Shown piece after piece: positions 43,809 to 53,278 of a stretch of 64,000 nucleotides of DNA (positions are counted from its first letter, which is position 1; every line of letters begins with the position of its first letter). The notes under the pieces are model-generated. The model made no database searches. It saw only the letters and a list, made by a program, of their open reading frames with translations, and was not told the DNA's origin. The translations under genes were made by a program, and so were the position numbers. The stretch comes from Ruegeria arenilitoris. Its GTDB lineage: Bacteria; Pseudomonadota; Alphaproteobacteria; Rhodobacterales; Rhodobacteraceae. Location of the stretch: assembly GCF_013031355.1 (NCBI RefSeq), contig NZ_WPZO01000002.1, forward strand, positions 62,001 to 126,000, read 5' to 3'.

Positions 43809-44622
43809 TCAGTGTTTGGGCAACGACAGCGGCATGTACCGGTTCACATCCTTGTAGAGCAGATTGCGGAATCGCCCTGGACCGCCCGCGTAACAGGCCT
43901 GCGGGCAGAAGGCGCGCAGCCACATATAATCACCGGCCTCGACCCAATCTTGGTTGAGCCGGTAGACCGCCTTGCCTTCAAGCACATAGAGGCCATGCTC
44001 CATCACGTGGGTTTCAGCAAAGAGGATCACGCCGCCGGGTTCGAAATTGACGATGTTCACGTGCATGTCGTGGCGCAGGTCCTGCGGGTCTGCAAAGCGG
44101 GTGGTGGACCAGCGACCCTTAGTGCCGGGCATTTCGACAGGCGTAACGTCGCGTTCATTGGTGATGATCGGATCGGGGGCAGATAGGCCGGGGACGGCCT
44201 CATAGGCCTTGCGGACCCAGTTGAAGCGAGTGGTTTCTTCGGAAGTGTTATGCAGGGTCCATTCGGAACCCGCTGGAATATACGCGTATCCGCCTGTGTC
44301 CAGCTGGTGAACCTCATCGCCCAATGTCAGCATCACAGCGCCTTCGACTACGAACAGTACGCCCTGCGCCCGCGGGTCGGTCGCTGCCGCCGGGCTGCAC
44401 CTCCATGACATATTGCGAGAAGGTCTCGGCAAATCCGCAGAGGGGGCGGGACAGCACCCAAAGCCGGGTCTTTTCCCAGAATGGCAGTGCGCTGGTGACG
44501 ATGTCGCGCATCGTGCCTCTGGGGTTCACCGCATAGGCCTCGGTGAACATGGCGCGGTCGGTCAAAAGCTGGTCCTGACCGGGGTGGCCGCCTGTGGGCG
44601 CGTAGTAGGTGGGTTGTGCCAT
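43809..44622 (-). pseudogene. allE: (S)-ureidoglycine aminohydrolase with frameshift
   Basis: AllE releases ammonia from ureidoglycine to give ureidoglycolate, the substrate of AllA. The N-terminal part, from ATG 44622 (MAQPTYYAPTGGHPGQDQLL to SQYVMEVQPGG), is in one frame. The rest (RAQGVLFVVEGAVMLTLGD to PLSLPKH) is in the next frame. The change falls at about 44385-44400, in a GC-rich run. Everything else looks intact: cupin motifs such as HVNIVNFEPGGVI and ETHVMEHGLYVLEGK. It could be a real recent frameshift or a sequencing error. Confidence 0.75.
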
Positions 44623-44797
44623 CGGGTGCCTCTGCTTGGTGATAGGGGCACTATGCGGGGATTGCCCCAGCGGTTCTGGCGTTAGAGTTGCTATAGGTTT
44701 GTTCGGGATAATTTTAAGGTCGCCCAACGGGGCTTGGCCCCGGTTCGCTGGCGGTATAGTCTTGAATGTAAATCTTTTTCAGCAAGGCGAGGCGATC

Positions 44798-45154
44798 ATG
44801 AAAGCCTGGATTTCTTCTACTCTGACAGCGGTTGTTATTCTTGGAGCGGCAACAGTTGTCCAAGCCAAGCCGATTTCCCGAATCATTGCCGAAATGGGGC
44901 TGACGCCTGCGGATTTCGAAGTTGTGAACGTAGCTGCGGACGCCATGCTTGCGGGAGGAACACCTCGGGTAGGCGAAGAAAGCACGTGGGTGAATGACGC
45001 CACCGGATCGAAAGGCACGATCCGCGTGCGTGATGTGCGCGATAATTGCGTTCACCTGCAGCACTTTATTCAGCCCGAAGGCTCGGATCAGACCCGAGAG
45101 GTCAGGACCCGTCGCTGCCGTGATGCGGGCGGCAACTGGATCCTGACGCCCTGA
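44798..45154 (+). CDS. Small secreted hypothetical protein
   Basis: The 118 residues begin with a signal peptide (MKAWISSTLTAVVILGAATVVQA). The mature part has NDATGSKGTIRVRDVRDNCVHLQHF and a terminal RTRRCRDAGGNW, a pattern seen in small lipoprotein or surface-antigen-like C-terminal domains with two cysteines. No function is assigned. The start is preceded by AAGGCGAGG. It is transcribed divergently from allE. Confidence 0.72.
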   Translation: MKAWISSTLTAVVILGAATVVQAKPISRIIAEMGLTPADFEVVNVAADAMLAGGTPRVGEESTWVNDATGSKGTIRVRDVRDNCVHLQHFIQPEGSDQTREVRTRRCRDAGGNWILTP

Positions 45155-45161
45155 TCCTGGG

Positions 45162-46097
45162 TCAGTAGCCGCGGGTTCTGTCGACTTCATGCAGCAAGGG
45201 GTCACCGGCACTCAGTCGCTGAAAGTTCTCTCCGACATCTGACAGGGCGTCGCCCAGATGCCAGCCAGAGACATGCGGCGTGATGGTGACGCCGGGATGC
45301 GCCCAGAGCGGGTTTTCGGACGGCAGCGGCTCTGTCGAGGTCACGTCCAGCACCGCATGACCGGGTGAGCCGTTGTCCAGCGCGGCGATCAATGCGGTTT
45401 CGTCGATCAGATCACCCCGACCGGCGTTCAACAATTGGCTGCCGGGCTTCATCGCGGCCAGCATCCGGGCATCGAATAACCCAACGGTCTGAGGGGTCGA
45501 GGGCAGGATCGCGCAGACATGGTCGCATTGGCCCAGCAATTCGGGCAGGGCAGCTTCTCCGTGCAGGCAGGTCACACCGTCGATCTGCTTGGGGGACCGG
45601 CTCCAGCCCATCACCTGAAACCCGATTGCCCGCAGCATTTTGGCACTGCGGGTGCCGATATGGCCCAGTCCAAGAACTCCAACTACGGTTTCGGGTGCGT
45701 AAAGAGGTGCTTTGGGCAGCCATTCCGCGCGGCGCTGGGCAGCCTCGTGAAAAGCCATGTGGCGCTGATGGCGCAGGACATAGGCCACGAACCATTCGGC
45801 GATTTCCTGTGCGGGAGCATCGGGTTTCAGCCGCGCCACGCGAACATGTCCAGGCAGGTTGGGATTGCTGACGATGGTCTCGACCCCAGCGCCCAGCTTT
45901 TGCACCAGTTGCAGGTTGGGCAGGCGTTTGGGGTGGTCGTTTTTCAACCCGACTACGGCGACCATGGTGATATCGGCGGGATCGCCGATTGTATCCGGCG
46001 TCCGTACATCCGCGTTAGGGTAACGCCGCTGGATATCGCGGGCGATGTCGCTGTCGCTGATCCAGTCAGACAACCCGGTTTCGATCAACAACGCCAT
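45162..46097 (-). CDS. ghrA: Glyoxylate/hydroxypyruvate reductase A-like 2-hydroxyacid dehydrogenase
   Basis: The 311-residue protein reduces glyoxylate or hydroxypyruvate with NAD(P)H. The Rossmann motif VVGVLGLGHIGT, a catalytic arginine in NAGRGDLIDE, the TEPLP glutamate and the terminal HVSGW histidine are visible, in the GhrA subgroup pattern. It lies close to the ureidoglycolate lyase gene, whose product glyoxylate would be its substrate; that link is inference. Divergent from the thioesterase gene. Confidence 0.85.
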   Translation of the reverse strand: MALLIETGLSDWISDSDIARDIQRRYPNADVRTPDTIGDPADITMVAVVGLKNDHPKRLPNLQLVQKLGAGVETIVSNPNLPGHVRVARLKPDAPAQEIAEWFVAYVLRHQRHMAFHEAAQRRAEWLPKAPLYAPETVVGVLGLGHIGTRSAKMLRAIGFQVMGWSRSPKQIDGVTCLHGEAALPELLGQCDHVCAILPSTPQTVGLFDARMLAAMKPGSQLLNAGRGDLIDETALIAALDNGSPGHAVLDVTSTEPLPSENPLWAHPGVTITPHVSGWHLGDALSDVGENFQRLSAGDPLLHEVDRTRGY

Positions 46098-46233
46098 GTC
46101 GCACCTCCCACTGCTTCAATTTGCGCTATGCCCCGTTACCGAACTGGACATTTTCCCCGCAGCTAAGTCATTCTCGGGCCGAAGGTAAAGCCCGGTTTTA
46201 GATCGGGTCAGCAGAAAACATTTGAGGCAGTCC

Positions 46234-47040
46234 ATGAGCGGGACATCAGAACAAAGCCGGCAGCCCTATTTCCATCTGCGCGACGACGGGGCCTTTGTCG
46301 GAAACGATCCGGCGCGAGGGCCGTGGTCTGCCGATCATTGCCACGCGGGTCCGGTCAGCGGCCTGATTGTGCGGGCGGCAGAAACCGAGGTTGGCCCCGA
46401 GAAGATGCTAACCCGTCTGACGGTCGACCTGCTGCGGCCGCAACCGTTGGCGGGGCTGCGGGTGGCAGCGGAAACTACGCGCCACACCAAGACGCTGGCA
46501 ACCACGCGGGTTACGGTGCACGATCTGGACGACAGGCTCTGCGCCACGGCCACGACCATGCATCTGGCGCGACGCGATTTGGGGCCGGTACCGAATGTGA
46601 CGATGGCTCCGCCCCGAGTGGAAGATGCGGTGACTGGCCCGTTCCCGATCGGCGAGGTACGCCATGATCTGCCCGGCTTCGCCAATCACTCGGATGTGTT
46701 GTATCCGAAAGGCGGCAATCAGGGGGCGGGTCCCAAGACGGTCTGGATGCGTGTCCCTGCGTTGCTCGAGGGCGAGGTCCCCTCGCCGATACAGGCGCTG
46801 TGCCCGTTGGCCGATTGCGGCAACGGCATCTCGTGGAACGCACCGACGCGCGAGATGGGGTTCATGAACACCGACCTGACTGTCCAAATCCATCGTGAGC
46901 CGGTGTCGGATTGGCTGGCCTCGGAGTCGGTCAGCCATTGGCAGCCCTCAGGGATCGGGATGTCTCAATCGGTGCTGTATGACACCGAAGGGCCTGTGGG
47001 AACGGCCCTGCAAACGATTATTCTGTTCCCACCCGCCTGA
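46234..47040 (+). CDS. TesB-like acyl-CoA thioesterase family protein
   Basis: The 268-residue protein contains a double hotdog fold outline: RGPWSADHCHAGPVSGLIVRAAE and LTRLTVDLLRPQPLAGLRVAAE in the first half, then MGFMNTDLTVQIHREPVSDWLASESVSHW in the second. This matches acyl-CoA thioesterases of the TesB superfamily. Substrate unknown. I chose ATG 46234, with GAGG six bases upstream, over a TTG at 46222. Confidence 0.82.
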   Translation: MSGTSEQSRQPYFHLRDDGAFVGNDPARGPWSADHCHAGPVSGLIVRAAETEVGPEKMLTRLTVDLLRPQPLAGLRVAAETTRHTKTLATTRVTVHDLDDRLCATATTMHLARRDLGPVPNVTMAPPRVEDAVTGPFPIGEVRHDLPGFANHSDVLYPKGGNQGAGPKTVWMRVPALLEGEVPSPIQALCPLADCGNGISWNAPTREMGFMNTDLTVQIHREPVSDWLASESVSHWQPSGIGMSQSVLYDTEGPVGTALQTIILFPPA

Positions 47041-47113
47041 TCTTTTGGCCGGTTTCTGCACGTCACCGGTGAATCGCATTGCCGGGCAGGGGCCGAGCCC
47101 CTATCTTTCGCCC

Positions 47114-47761
47114 ATGCGCTGGATTGTGACCCTTTTGACCTGCTGCCTGCCGATCCCGGCGATGACGCACCCGCATGTCTTCATCGACACCGGGTTGGAG
47201 TTCATCGTGGACGACTCTGGCCAGTTAACGCATGTGCGCGTGACCTGGGCTTATGATGAGTTCTATTCGTTGCTGGTCCTGGAAGACATGAAGCTGGATC
47301 AGGATGCGGACGGTGTTCTGACAGACAGCGAACAGGGTTTCCTAGCCGGTTTCGATGCGCAATGGGTGGAAGGCTACAACGGCGATCTGGTCGTGTTCGC
47401 GGACGGTGTTCCGGTCACCTTATCCGGCCCGCTGGAGCCGCTGGCCACCACCGAGGACGGGCGCATTGTCTCGTCCCATCTGCGAGCAGTTGAAGGCGGT
47501 GCAGTGTCTGCCGCTGCGCTGACGGCAAAGGCTTATGACGAGACCTATTACACCGCCTACGAGGTGAACCGCCCGGTGACGGTGACAGGCCCCGCGTCTT
47601 GTCAGGTCAGCCGGGTTGATCCCGACATCGACGGCCAGCTGGCGCAAATGCAGGCATTCCTGTTGACGCTGGATGCCAACTACGATCTTGAGGAAAACGA
47701 TATCCCGCTGGTCGGGGAAAGCTTTGCGACCGAGATTTTCGTTTCATGTCCAAGTACCTGA
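47114..47761 (+). CDS. DUF1007 periplasmic protein
   Basis: The 215-residue product has a signal peptide (MRWIVTLLTCCLPIPAMT) followed by HPHVFIDTGLEFIVDDSGQLTHVRVTWAYDEFYSLL, the DUF1007 start; the HPH is a likely metal site. An EF-hand-like DQDADGVLTDSE follows. DUF1007 proteins accompany nickel, cobalt or zinc transporters. The 3' end overlaps the transporter gene by 16 bases, so the two are translated together. Confidence 0.88.
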   Translation: MRWIVTLLTCCLPIPAMTHPHVFIDTGLEFIVDDSGQLTHVRVTWAYDEFYSLLVLEDMKLDQDADGVLTDSEQGFLAGFDAQWVEGYNGDLVVFADGVPVTLSGPLEPLATTEDGRIVSSHLRAVEGGAVSAAALTAKAYDETYYTAYEVNRPVTVTGPASCQVSRVDPDIDGQLAQMQAFLLTLDANYDLEENDIPLVGESFATEIFVSCPST

Positions 47762-48702
47762 TTGTTCCGGTTGCCATCGCCATTGCCTTGCTGCTGTGGT
47801 TCTGGGGCAGCGGCGGCTTTGACAGTCTTGCCGCCTGGGCCGCAGGTGAGCAGCGCGAGTTTCAGAACCAGATCGCCCGCGCCCTGCGTGCCGCCCGCGC
47901 CGAACAGCCCGAGGCGGTTGCTACCCTGCTAACGGTCTGTTTCGCCTATGGCTTCTTCCATGCGATTGGCCCGGGCCACGGTAAAGTGCTGATCGGAGGC
48001 TACGGGCTGGGTCGCCGCGTCGCGTTCTGGCGCCTGTCTGCGATCAGTGTGCTGTCCAGTCTGGGTCAGGCGGTGACGGCCGTTGTGCTGGTTTATGCCG
48101 GGGTTCTGATCTTTCAGATGTCGCGCGAAAGCCTAGTGGGTACGACCGAGCAGGTCATGGCCCCGATCAGCTATGCGGCCATCGCGGCGATTGGTCTTTG
48201 GCTGGTGGTCCGGTCTGTTCGCAGTTTTGCACGGCGTCATCGGACCGAAACCGCGCATCACCATTATGATCATCACGACCATGATCACCACCATCATGAC
48301 CACGCCCACCATCATCACGATCACGATGACGGCGTCTGTTCCGATTGCGGGCACCGTCACGGTCCGACGGCTGAGGAAGTCGCTCAGGTCGGCAGCCTGC
48401 GCGAGGCCATGCTACTGATCGCGGGCATTGCGGCGCGGCCCTGTACGGGCGCCCTGTTCGTGCTGATCCTGACATGGCAGATGGGCATCGCATTGGTCGG
48501 CATCGCGGGCGCCTTTGCGATGGCTTTGGGCACGGCGACGGTAACGACTCTGGTCGGTTGGACCTCGTTCGGTCTGCGCGGAGGGTTGCTGGCCTCTGCC
48601 TCGGCCACGCGGTTTGCCTCGGTGCTGGCACCGACCATCGAACTGGTGGCGGGGCTGATCATCGTGGTGATCGCCAGCGGGTTGTTGATGCGCGCGATCT
48701 AG
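47746..48702 (+). CDS. NicO/RcnA-type metal efflux membrane protein
   Basis: The 318-residue protein has about six membrane segments and [22 protein letters not shown], the HxxxPGHGK motif of nickel/cobalt (NicO) transporters. A histidine/aspartate-rich loop lies at residues 171-192, followed by [10 protein letters not shown], which should bind divalent metal. The second half has [21 protein letters not shown]. Paired with DUF1007, it most likely exports nickel, cobalt or zinc. Its end overlaps the truA end by four bases (convergent). Confidence 0.88.
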   Translation: MSKYLIVPVAIAIALLLWFWGSGGFDSLAAWAAGEQREFQNQIARALRAARAEQPEAVATLLTVCFAYGFFHAIGPGHGKVLIGGYGLGRRVAFWRLSAISVLSSLGQAVTAVVLVYAGVLIFQMSRESLVGTTEQVMAPISYAAIAAIGLWLVVRSVRSFARRHRTETAHHHYDHHDHDHHHHDHAHHHHDHDDGVCSDCGHRHGPTAEEVAQVGSLREAMLLIAGIAARPCTGALFVLILTWQMGIALVGIAGAFAMALGTATVTTLVGWTSFGLRGGLLASASATRFASVLAPTIELVAGLIIVVIASGLLMRAI

Positions 48703-49466
48703 TCGAATACAGGCTCCGGGTATTCGACCCGCGCCAGATACAAACCCTGCGGTGGGCACACCGGCCCGCAGGCGGCCCGATCCACAGCTTCCAACGCATC
48801 CCGCACATCTTCAGGCGTCCATGCGCCTGCGCCAACACGTTCAAGCGTTCCGACGAAACTGCGCACCTGATTGTGCAGGAAGGACCGGGCACGGACGTGG
48901 AAATGCACCTCGGGGCCTGAGAAGCCTTCAACCTGTTCGACCCGCAGCTCGTCCAGCGTTTTGACCGGGCTGGCCGCCTGACAGATGGACGAGCGGAAGG
49001 TGGTGAAGTCATGCCGCCCGATCAGCATATCCGCCCCGGCCTGCATTGCTTCGACATCCAGCCGGTGGTTGATCCGCCAGACCTGCCCGGCGTCATGGGT
49101 TGCAGGGGCGCGGCGCATCAGAATGCGGAACAGATATTGGCGTTCCAACGCCGAGAACCGGGCGTGCCAGTCGTCATCCACGCGCGCGGCCTTCACGATG
49201 GCTACGGGCTGCGGCTTGAGGTGATAGTTCAACGCCTCGGACAGGCGGAACGGGTTCCACTCCTTGACCAGATCGCAATGGGCCACCTGACCCAGCGCGT
49301 GCACGCCTGCATCGGTGCGGCCAGCGGCGGCGATGGTGTGCTCGCCGGGTTGAATGCGCGACAGCGCCTTTTCGATTGCCCCCTGTACGGACGGCAATTC
49401 CTTTTGCCGCTGCCACCCGGCAAACGGTTCCCCCTGGTATTCGACTTTCAGCGCGTATCTGGGCAT
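48699..49466 (-). CDS. truA: tRNA pseudouridine(38-40) synthase
   Basis: TruA makes pseudouridine in the anticodon arm of tRNAs. The 255 residues start [21 protein letters not shown] and show [18 protein letters not shown] with the catalytic Asp52. Also present are [13 protein letters not shown] and [20 protein letters not shown], all expected for TruA. Length is normal. It is convergent with the NicO gene. Confidence 0.97.
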   Translation of the reverse strand: MPRYALKVEYQGEPFAGWQRQKELPSVQGAIEKALSRIQPGEHTIAAAGRTDAGVHALGQVAHCDLVKEWNPFRLSEALNYHLKPQPVAIVKAARVDDDWHARFSALERQYLFRILMRRAPATHDAGQVWRINHRLDVEAMQAGADMLIGRHDFTTFRSSICQAASPVKTLDELRVEQVEGFSGPEVHFHVRARSFLHNQVRSFVGTLERVGAGAWTPEDVRDALEAVDRAACGPVCPPQGLYLARVEYPEPVFD

Positions 49467-49573
49467 GGGCCGCTGGTAACGTGCTGCGCGAAAAGGGGCA
49501 AGGGCGGGAAAGCTCTGGCAAGTGCAGTGACCTCTACCTATCTTGAGCGAAACGATAAAAGCGGGGCGACAGT

Positions 49574-50986
49574 TTGGTCATCTCATCCTTGGCAGACAGT
49601 CTTGTGCGCGGCGTCGAAAGCGTGGGTGATCGCGTGTCCGAGACATTGTTCGAGCCGGTCATACGTCTGGGCGTCACCGGTCTGGCGCGGTCGGGCAAGA
49701 CGGTATTCATCACCTCTCTGGTTGCGAACCTGCTGGATCGGGGGCGGATGCCCGGACTGGTGGCCCAGCAGGAGGGTCGGATTAACACCGCCTATCTGCA
49801 GCCGCAGCCCGACGATACCGTGCCCCGGTTCGATTATGAAAACCATCTGGCCGCGCTGACCGGCCCGCAGCCGCACTGGCCCGACAGTACCCGCGCCGTG
49901 TCCGAGCTGCGCCTGTCCTTCAAGGCGCGCCCTGCGGGTTTGCTGTCCGGCCTGCAGGGGCCGCGGACCATCCATCTGGATATCGTGGACTATCCAGGCG
50001 AATGGCTGCTGGATTTGGCGCTGTTGGACAAGTCCTATGAGGTCTGGTCGGCCGAGACGCTGGACCGCATCGCTGGCCGGACCGAGGCCGCGCCGTACGT
50101 CGAACAGGCCAAGGCGGCTGAACCAGCGGAAAAACATGACGAACCCACGGCACAGGCTCTGGCGAAAACCTTCGCCGCGTATCTGAGCGCCGCGCGGGAG
50201 GCCGGATTCTACGACTGCACACCAGGTCGGTTTCTGTTGCCGGGCGATCTGGCGGGGTCACCCGTGCTGACCTTTGCGCCGCTGCCCGTGGACGGTCATG
50301 CGCCGCGCCGCAGCCTGCACCGGGAAATGGCGCGTCGGTACGAGGCGTACAAGGCGCAGGTGGTGAAACCGTTCTTTCGCGATCACTTCTCGCGCATCGA
50401 CCGGCAGGTGGTTCTGGTCGACGCGCTGGGCGCGATCCACAAAGGCCCGCAAGCGGTCGAGGATATGCGCCGGGCGATGGCCGACATCCTTGCGGCCTTC
50501 CGCCCCGGTCGCAACGCGTGGCTCAGCCAGTTGCTGTTGGGCAAACGGGTCGAGCGTATCCTGTTCGCTGCCACCAAAGCCGATCACCTGCACCACACGC
50601 AGCACCCCCGCCTGACCCATATTATGGAGGCCCTGACCCGCGACGCCCGCGACCGCGCCAGCTTTGCCGGGGCGGAAACGGCGGCACTGTCGCTGGCGGC
50701 GTTGCGGGCGACGACCGAGGAAATCCGCGCTTATAACGGGGCTGACTTGCCCTGCGTTCGCGGCACATTGTTGGATGGCAAACAGGCAGCATTTTACCCC
50801 GGCGAACTGCCTGACGACCCGGCGCACCTTCTGGGACCGGCCCGCAATGGGGCAGAGAGCTGGCTGGGTGAAGAATATGGCTTCATGGCCTTTGCACCCG
50901 CGCATCTGACCCTGCGCCCCGGTGATGGTCCGCCGCATATCCGGCTGGACCGCGCCGCGCAGTTCCTGATTGGAGACCGCCTGTGA
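49574..50986 (+). CDS. ycjX: YcjX family P-loop NTPase
   Basis: The 470-residue protein has the Walker A loop GLARSGKT (residues 36-43) after the typical start [38 protein letters not shown] is the Walker B region, and [11 protein letters not shown] and [14 protein letters not shown] follow. It belongs to DUF463/YcjX, linked to phage-shock and envelope stress in enterobacteria. The start is TTG 49574, chosen from family similarity at the N-terminus. The stop overlaps the GNAT start as GTGA. Confidence 0.88.
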   Translation: MVISSLADSLVRGVESVGDRVSETLFEPVIRLGVTGLARSGKTVFITSLVANLLDRGRMPGLVAQQEGRINTAYLQPQPDDTVPRFDYENHLAALTGPQPHWPDSTRAVSELRLSFKARPAGLLSGLQGPRTIHLDIVDYPGEWLLDLALLDKSYEVWSAETLDRIAGRTEAAPYVEQAKAAEPAEKHDEPTAQALAKTFAAYLSAAREAGFYDCTPGRFLLPGDLAGSPVLTFAPLPVDGHAPRRSLHREMARRYEAYKAQVVKPFFRDHFSRIDRQVVLVDALGAIHKGPQAVEDMRRAMADILAAFRPGRNAWLSQLLLGKRVERILFAATKADHLHHTQHPRLTHIMEALTRDARDRASFAGAETAALSLAALRATTEEIRAYNGADLPCVRGTLLDGKQAAFYPGELPDDPAHLLGPARNGAESWLGEEYGFMAFAPAHLTLRPGDGPPHIRLDRAAQFLIGDRL

Positions 50987-51438
50987 CCGTCACCCTCCGC
51001 CCCGCCCGCAGCACGGATGCCGGTAGTATCGGAGAGATTCTGCACGGCTTTGCGCGCGAAAACGACTGGATGCCTGAATTGCATTCCCGCGCTGAAACCA
51101 TCGCCTTTTGTGGTTGGATGATCGACCAGAACTGGGTCACTGTGGCCGAAACCGATGCGGGCGTTGTGGGGTTTCTGGCGCTCAATGGGACGGAAATTCA
51201 CTCTCTGTATCTGACACCCGCAGTATGCGGTCGGGGGATTGGTCAACGCCTGCTGGAACAGGCAAAGTCCGATCGGGCCGAGCTCTCGTTGTTTGCGTTT
51301 CAGGCCAATCGGGGAGCTTGTCGGTTCTACGAACGCAACGGTTTCGCCGAGGTCGCCCGCAGCGACGGGTCGGGCAATGATGAAAACCTGCCGGACATCA
51401 AGTATGTCTGGCACAGGGAAGGGGCGGCTGATGGCTAA
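50983..51438 (+). CDS. GNAT family N-acetyltransferase
   Basis: The 151-residue protein has the GNAT fold elements VTLRPARSTDAGSI, AETDAGVVGFLAL, IHSLYLTPAVCGRGIGQRLLE (acetyl-CoA binding) and ACRFYERNGFAEVARS. Target unknown. It starts GTG 50983 within the ycjX stop and overlaps the ycjF start by eight bases, so it is translated in the same operon. Its place between ycjX and ycjF is not the usual order. Confidence 0.88.
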   Translation: MTVTLRPARSTDAGSIGEILHGFARENDWMPELHSRAETIAFCGWMIDQNWVTVAETDAGVVGFLALNGTEIHSLYLTPAVCGRGIGQRLLEQAKSDRAELSLFAFQANRGACRFYERNGFAEVARSDGSGNDENLPDIKYVWHREGAADG

Positions 51439-52420
51439 AGGACCGGTACTGATCGATCTGGACGCGGAAGAACCTGCAGCCGACGTGGCACAGGCCCCGC
51501 CGGTGCCCGACATTGCCCCGCCGCAGGGGCAGGCGATGCAGACGGCGGCGCGGCTGGCGGCGCGAAAGCCTTCGGCCCTGTCTCGGTGGTTCTGGGGGCT
51601 GGCGCTGGCGGTGATCGGTGCTGTAGTTTCGGTTGCCGCTTGGGATTTCGTCAATTCACTACTGCTGCGCGCGCCGATTTTGGGTTGGGTCGTGACCGGT
51701 CTGATTGGCGCGCTTGTACTGGTTGGGCTGATCATCGCGGTGCGGGAGCTGGCGGCCATCGGGCGGCTGTCCCGTGTGGACGGGATGCGCCACGCTGCGG
51801 ATGTCGCATTGGCCGAGGGCGATCTGGCGCGGGCTCGCGCGGTCACCAACCGCCTGATCGCGTTCTACAAAGGGCGCGATGAAACTAAATGGGGCCGCGA
51901 TCGTCTGGCCGAGCGGATGGGCGAGCAGTTCGACGCCTCGACCCTGCTGATCCTGGCCGAGGATGAACTACTGGCCCCTCTGGACGCCGCTGCCAGTCGA
52001 GAGGTCGAGGCCGCCGCCCGGCAGGTTGCCACGGTGACCGCGCTGGTGCCGTTGGCGCTGGCGGATGTGGTGACGGCGTTGGCGGCCTCGTTGCGGATGA
52101 TCCGTCGGGTGGCCGAAATCTATGGCGGCCGCGCAGGGTTTCTTGGCAGTTGGCGATTAACCCGCGCGGTGTTTGTGCATCTTGTTGCGACCGGGGCTGT
52201 GGCCGTAGGCGACGACCTGCTAGAGCCGGTTCTGGGTGGCTCGGTTCTCAGCAAACTGTCACGCAGGTTTGGTGAGGGGCTGGTGAACGGCGCGCTCAGC
52301 GCGCGGGTCGGCGTGGCCGCGATGGAAGTCTGTCGGCCATTGCCGTTTTCCGACCGGCATCAACCTTCGACCCGCGGGATGATCAAAAGGGCGCTCAGCG
52401 GGTTGTTTTCGAAAACTTGA
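51431..52420 (+). CDS. ycjF: YcjF family (DUF697) membrane protein
   Basis: The 329-residue protein has two membrane segments (near residues 55-75 and 80-102) after an acidic, proline-rich N-terminus. A charged stretch (RLSRVDGMRHAADVALAEGDLARARAVTNRL) and a DUF697-like C-terminal region (ADVVTALAASLRMIRRVAEIYGGRAG) follow. It pairs with YcjX in many proteobacteria. ATG 51431 overlaps the GNAT stop. Function in envelope stress is inferred from the family. Confidence 0.85.
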   Translation: MAKGPVLIDLDAEEPAADVAQAPPVPDIAPPQGQAMQTAARLAARKPSALSRWFWGLALAVIGAVVSVAAWDFVNSLLLRAPILGWVVTGLIGALVLVGLIIAVRELAAIGRLSRVDGMRHAADVALAEGDLARARAVTNRLIAFYKGRDETKWGRDRLAERMGEQFDASTLLILAEDELLAPLDAAASREVEAAARQVATVTALVPLALADVVTALAASLRMIRRVAEIYGGRAGFLGSWRLTRAVFVHLVATGAVAVGDDLLEPVLGGSVLSKLSRRFGEGLVNGALSARVGVAAMEVCRPLPFSDRHQPSTRGMIKRALSGLFSKT

Positions 52421-52474
52421 CCTGACGCAAAGTCCCTCGTCCCGCTGGCGTGCATAACAGAGCCGGAGCCAGCC

Positions 52475-53185
52475 ATGACCGACCACGGACACAGCCAGCA
52501 GGAAATCACCGCGCGGATCAATGCGCCGCCCGGTCGGGGTGTGCTGCGCGACGTGGTCTATGGCGGCATTGACGGGTCTGTGACCACCTTTGCCATCGTA
52601 GCCGGGGTCGCTGGCGCCGGGTTGTCTCCATTCATTATCGTCGCGTTGGGACTGGCCAATGTGCTGGCGGATGGGTTCTCCATGGCTGCGGGGAATTACT
52701 CGGGCACCAAGGCCGAATTGGATAACATCCGCCGCATCCGCGCCATTGAAGAGCGTCACATCAGGATGTACCCCGATGGCGAGCGCCGCGAGGTACGCGA
52801 GATTCTGGCGCAGAAGGGCTTGTCGGGCCGCGTGTTGGATGAGGCGACCGATGCGATCACCGCCAACCACGAAAACTGGATCAACCTGATGGTCGAGGGC
52901 GAGTACGGGCTGGGCAGCGTTGATCCGCATCCGTTCAAGGCCGCGATGGCCACCTTCGTCGCTTTCCTCGTTGCCGGGATGGTGCCGCTCCTGCCGTTTC
53001 TTCTATCGCTCGAAAGGGCCTTTGCCGTCTCGGCCTGCATGACCATGGGCGTTTTCTTTGCCATCGGCGCGTTCAAGAGCCGCTGGTCTCTGGCCCCATG
53101 GTGGCGATCCGGGTTCGAGACCTTCTTGATCGGCGGGGCTGCGGCGTTGATCGCGTACCTTGTTGGGTCGCTGTTCCACCCATGA
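52475..53185 (+). CDS. VIT1/CCC1-like transporter protein
   Basis: The 236-residue membrane protein shows RDVVYGGIDGSVTTFAIVAGVAGAG, GLANVLADGFSMAAGNYSGTKAE, then a cytosolic helical part (ERHIRMYPDGERREVREILAQKG) and three C-terminal membrane segments. This is the vacuolar iron transporter family layout. Iron or manganese transport is the family's known role; it has not been shown for this protein. Preceded by GGAG. Confidence 0.85.
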   Translation: MTDHGHSQQEITARINAPPGRGVLRDVVYGGIDGSVTTFAIVAGVAGAGLSPFIIVALGLANVLADGFSMAAGNYSGTKAELDNIRRIRAIEERHIRMYPDGERREVREILAQKGLSGRVLDEATDAITANHENWINLMVEGEYGLGSVDPHPFKAAMATFVAFLVAGMVPLLPFLLSLERAFAVSACMTMGVFFAIGAFKSRWSLAPWWRSGFETFLIGGAAALIAYLVGSLFHP

Positions 53186-53278
53186 CGGCCAAGATTGTCG
53201 CAGGGTGGCGCATATGGCTGGTCAATCCCGGGCGAGCAGTTAGGCTGCTGCAAACAGGTTCAGGTGATTGAGTGACCG

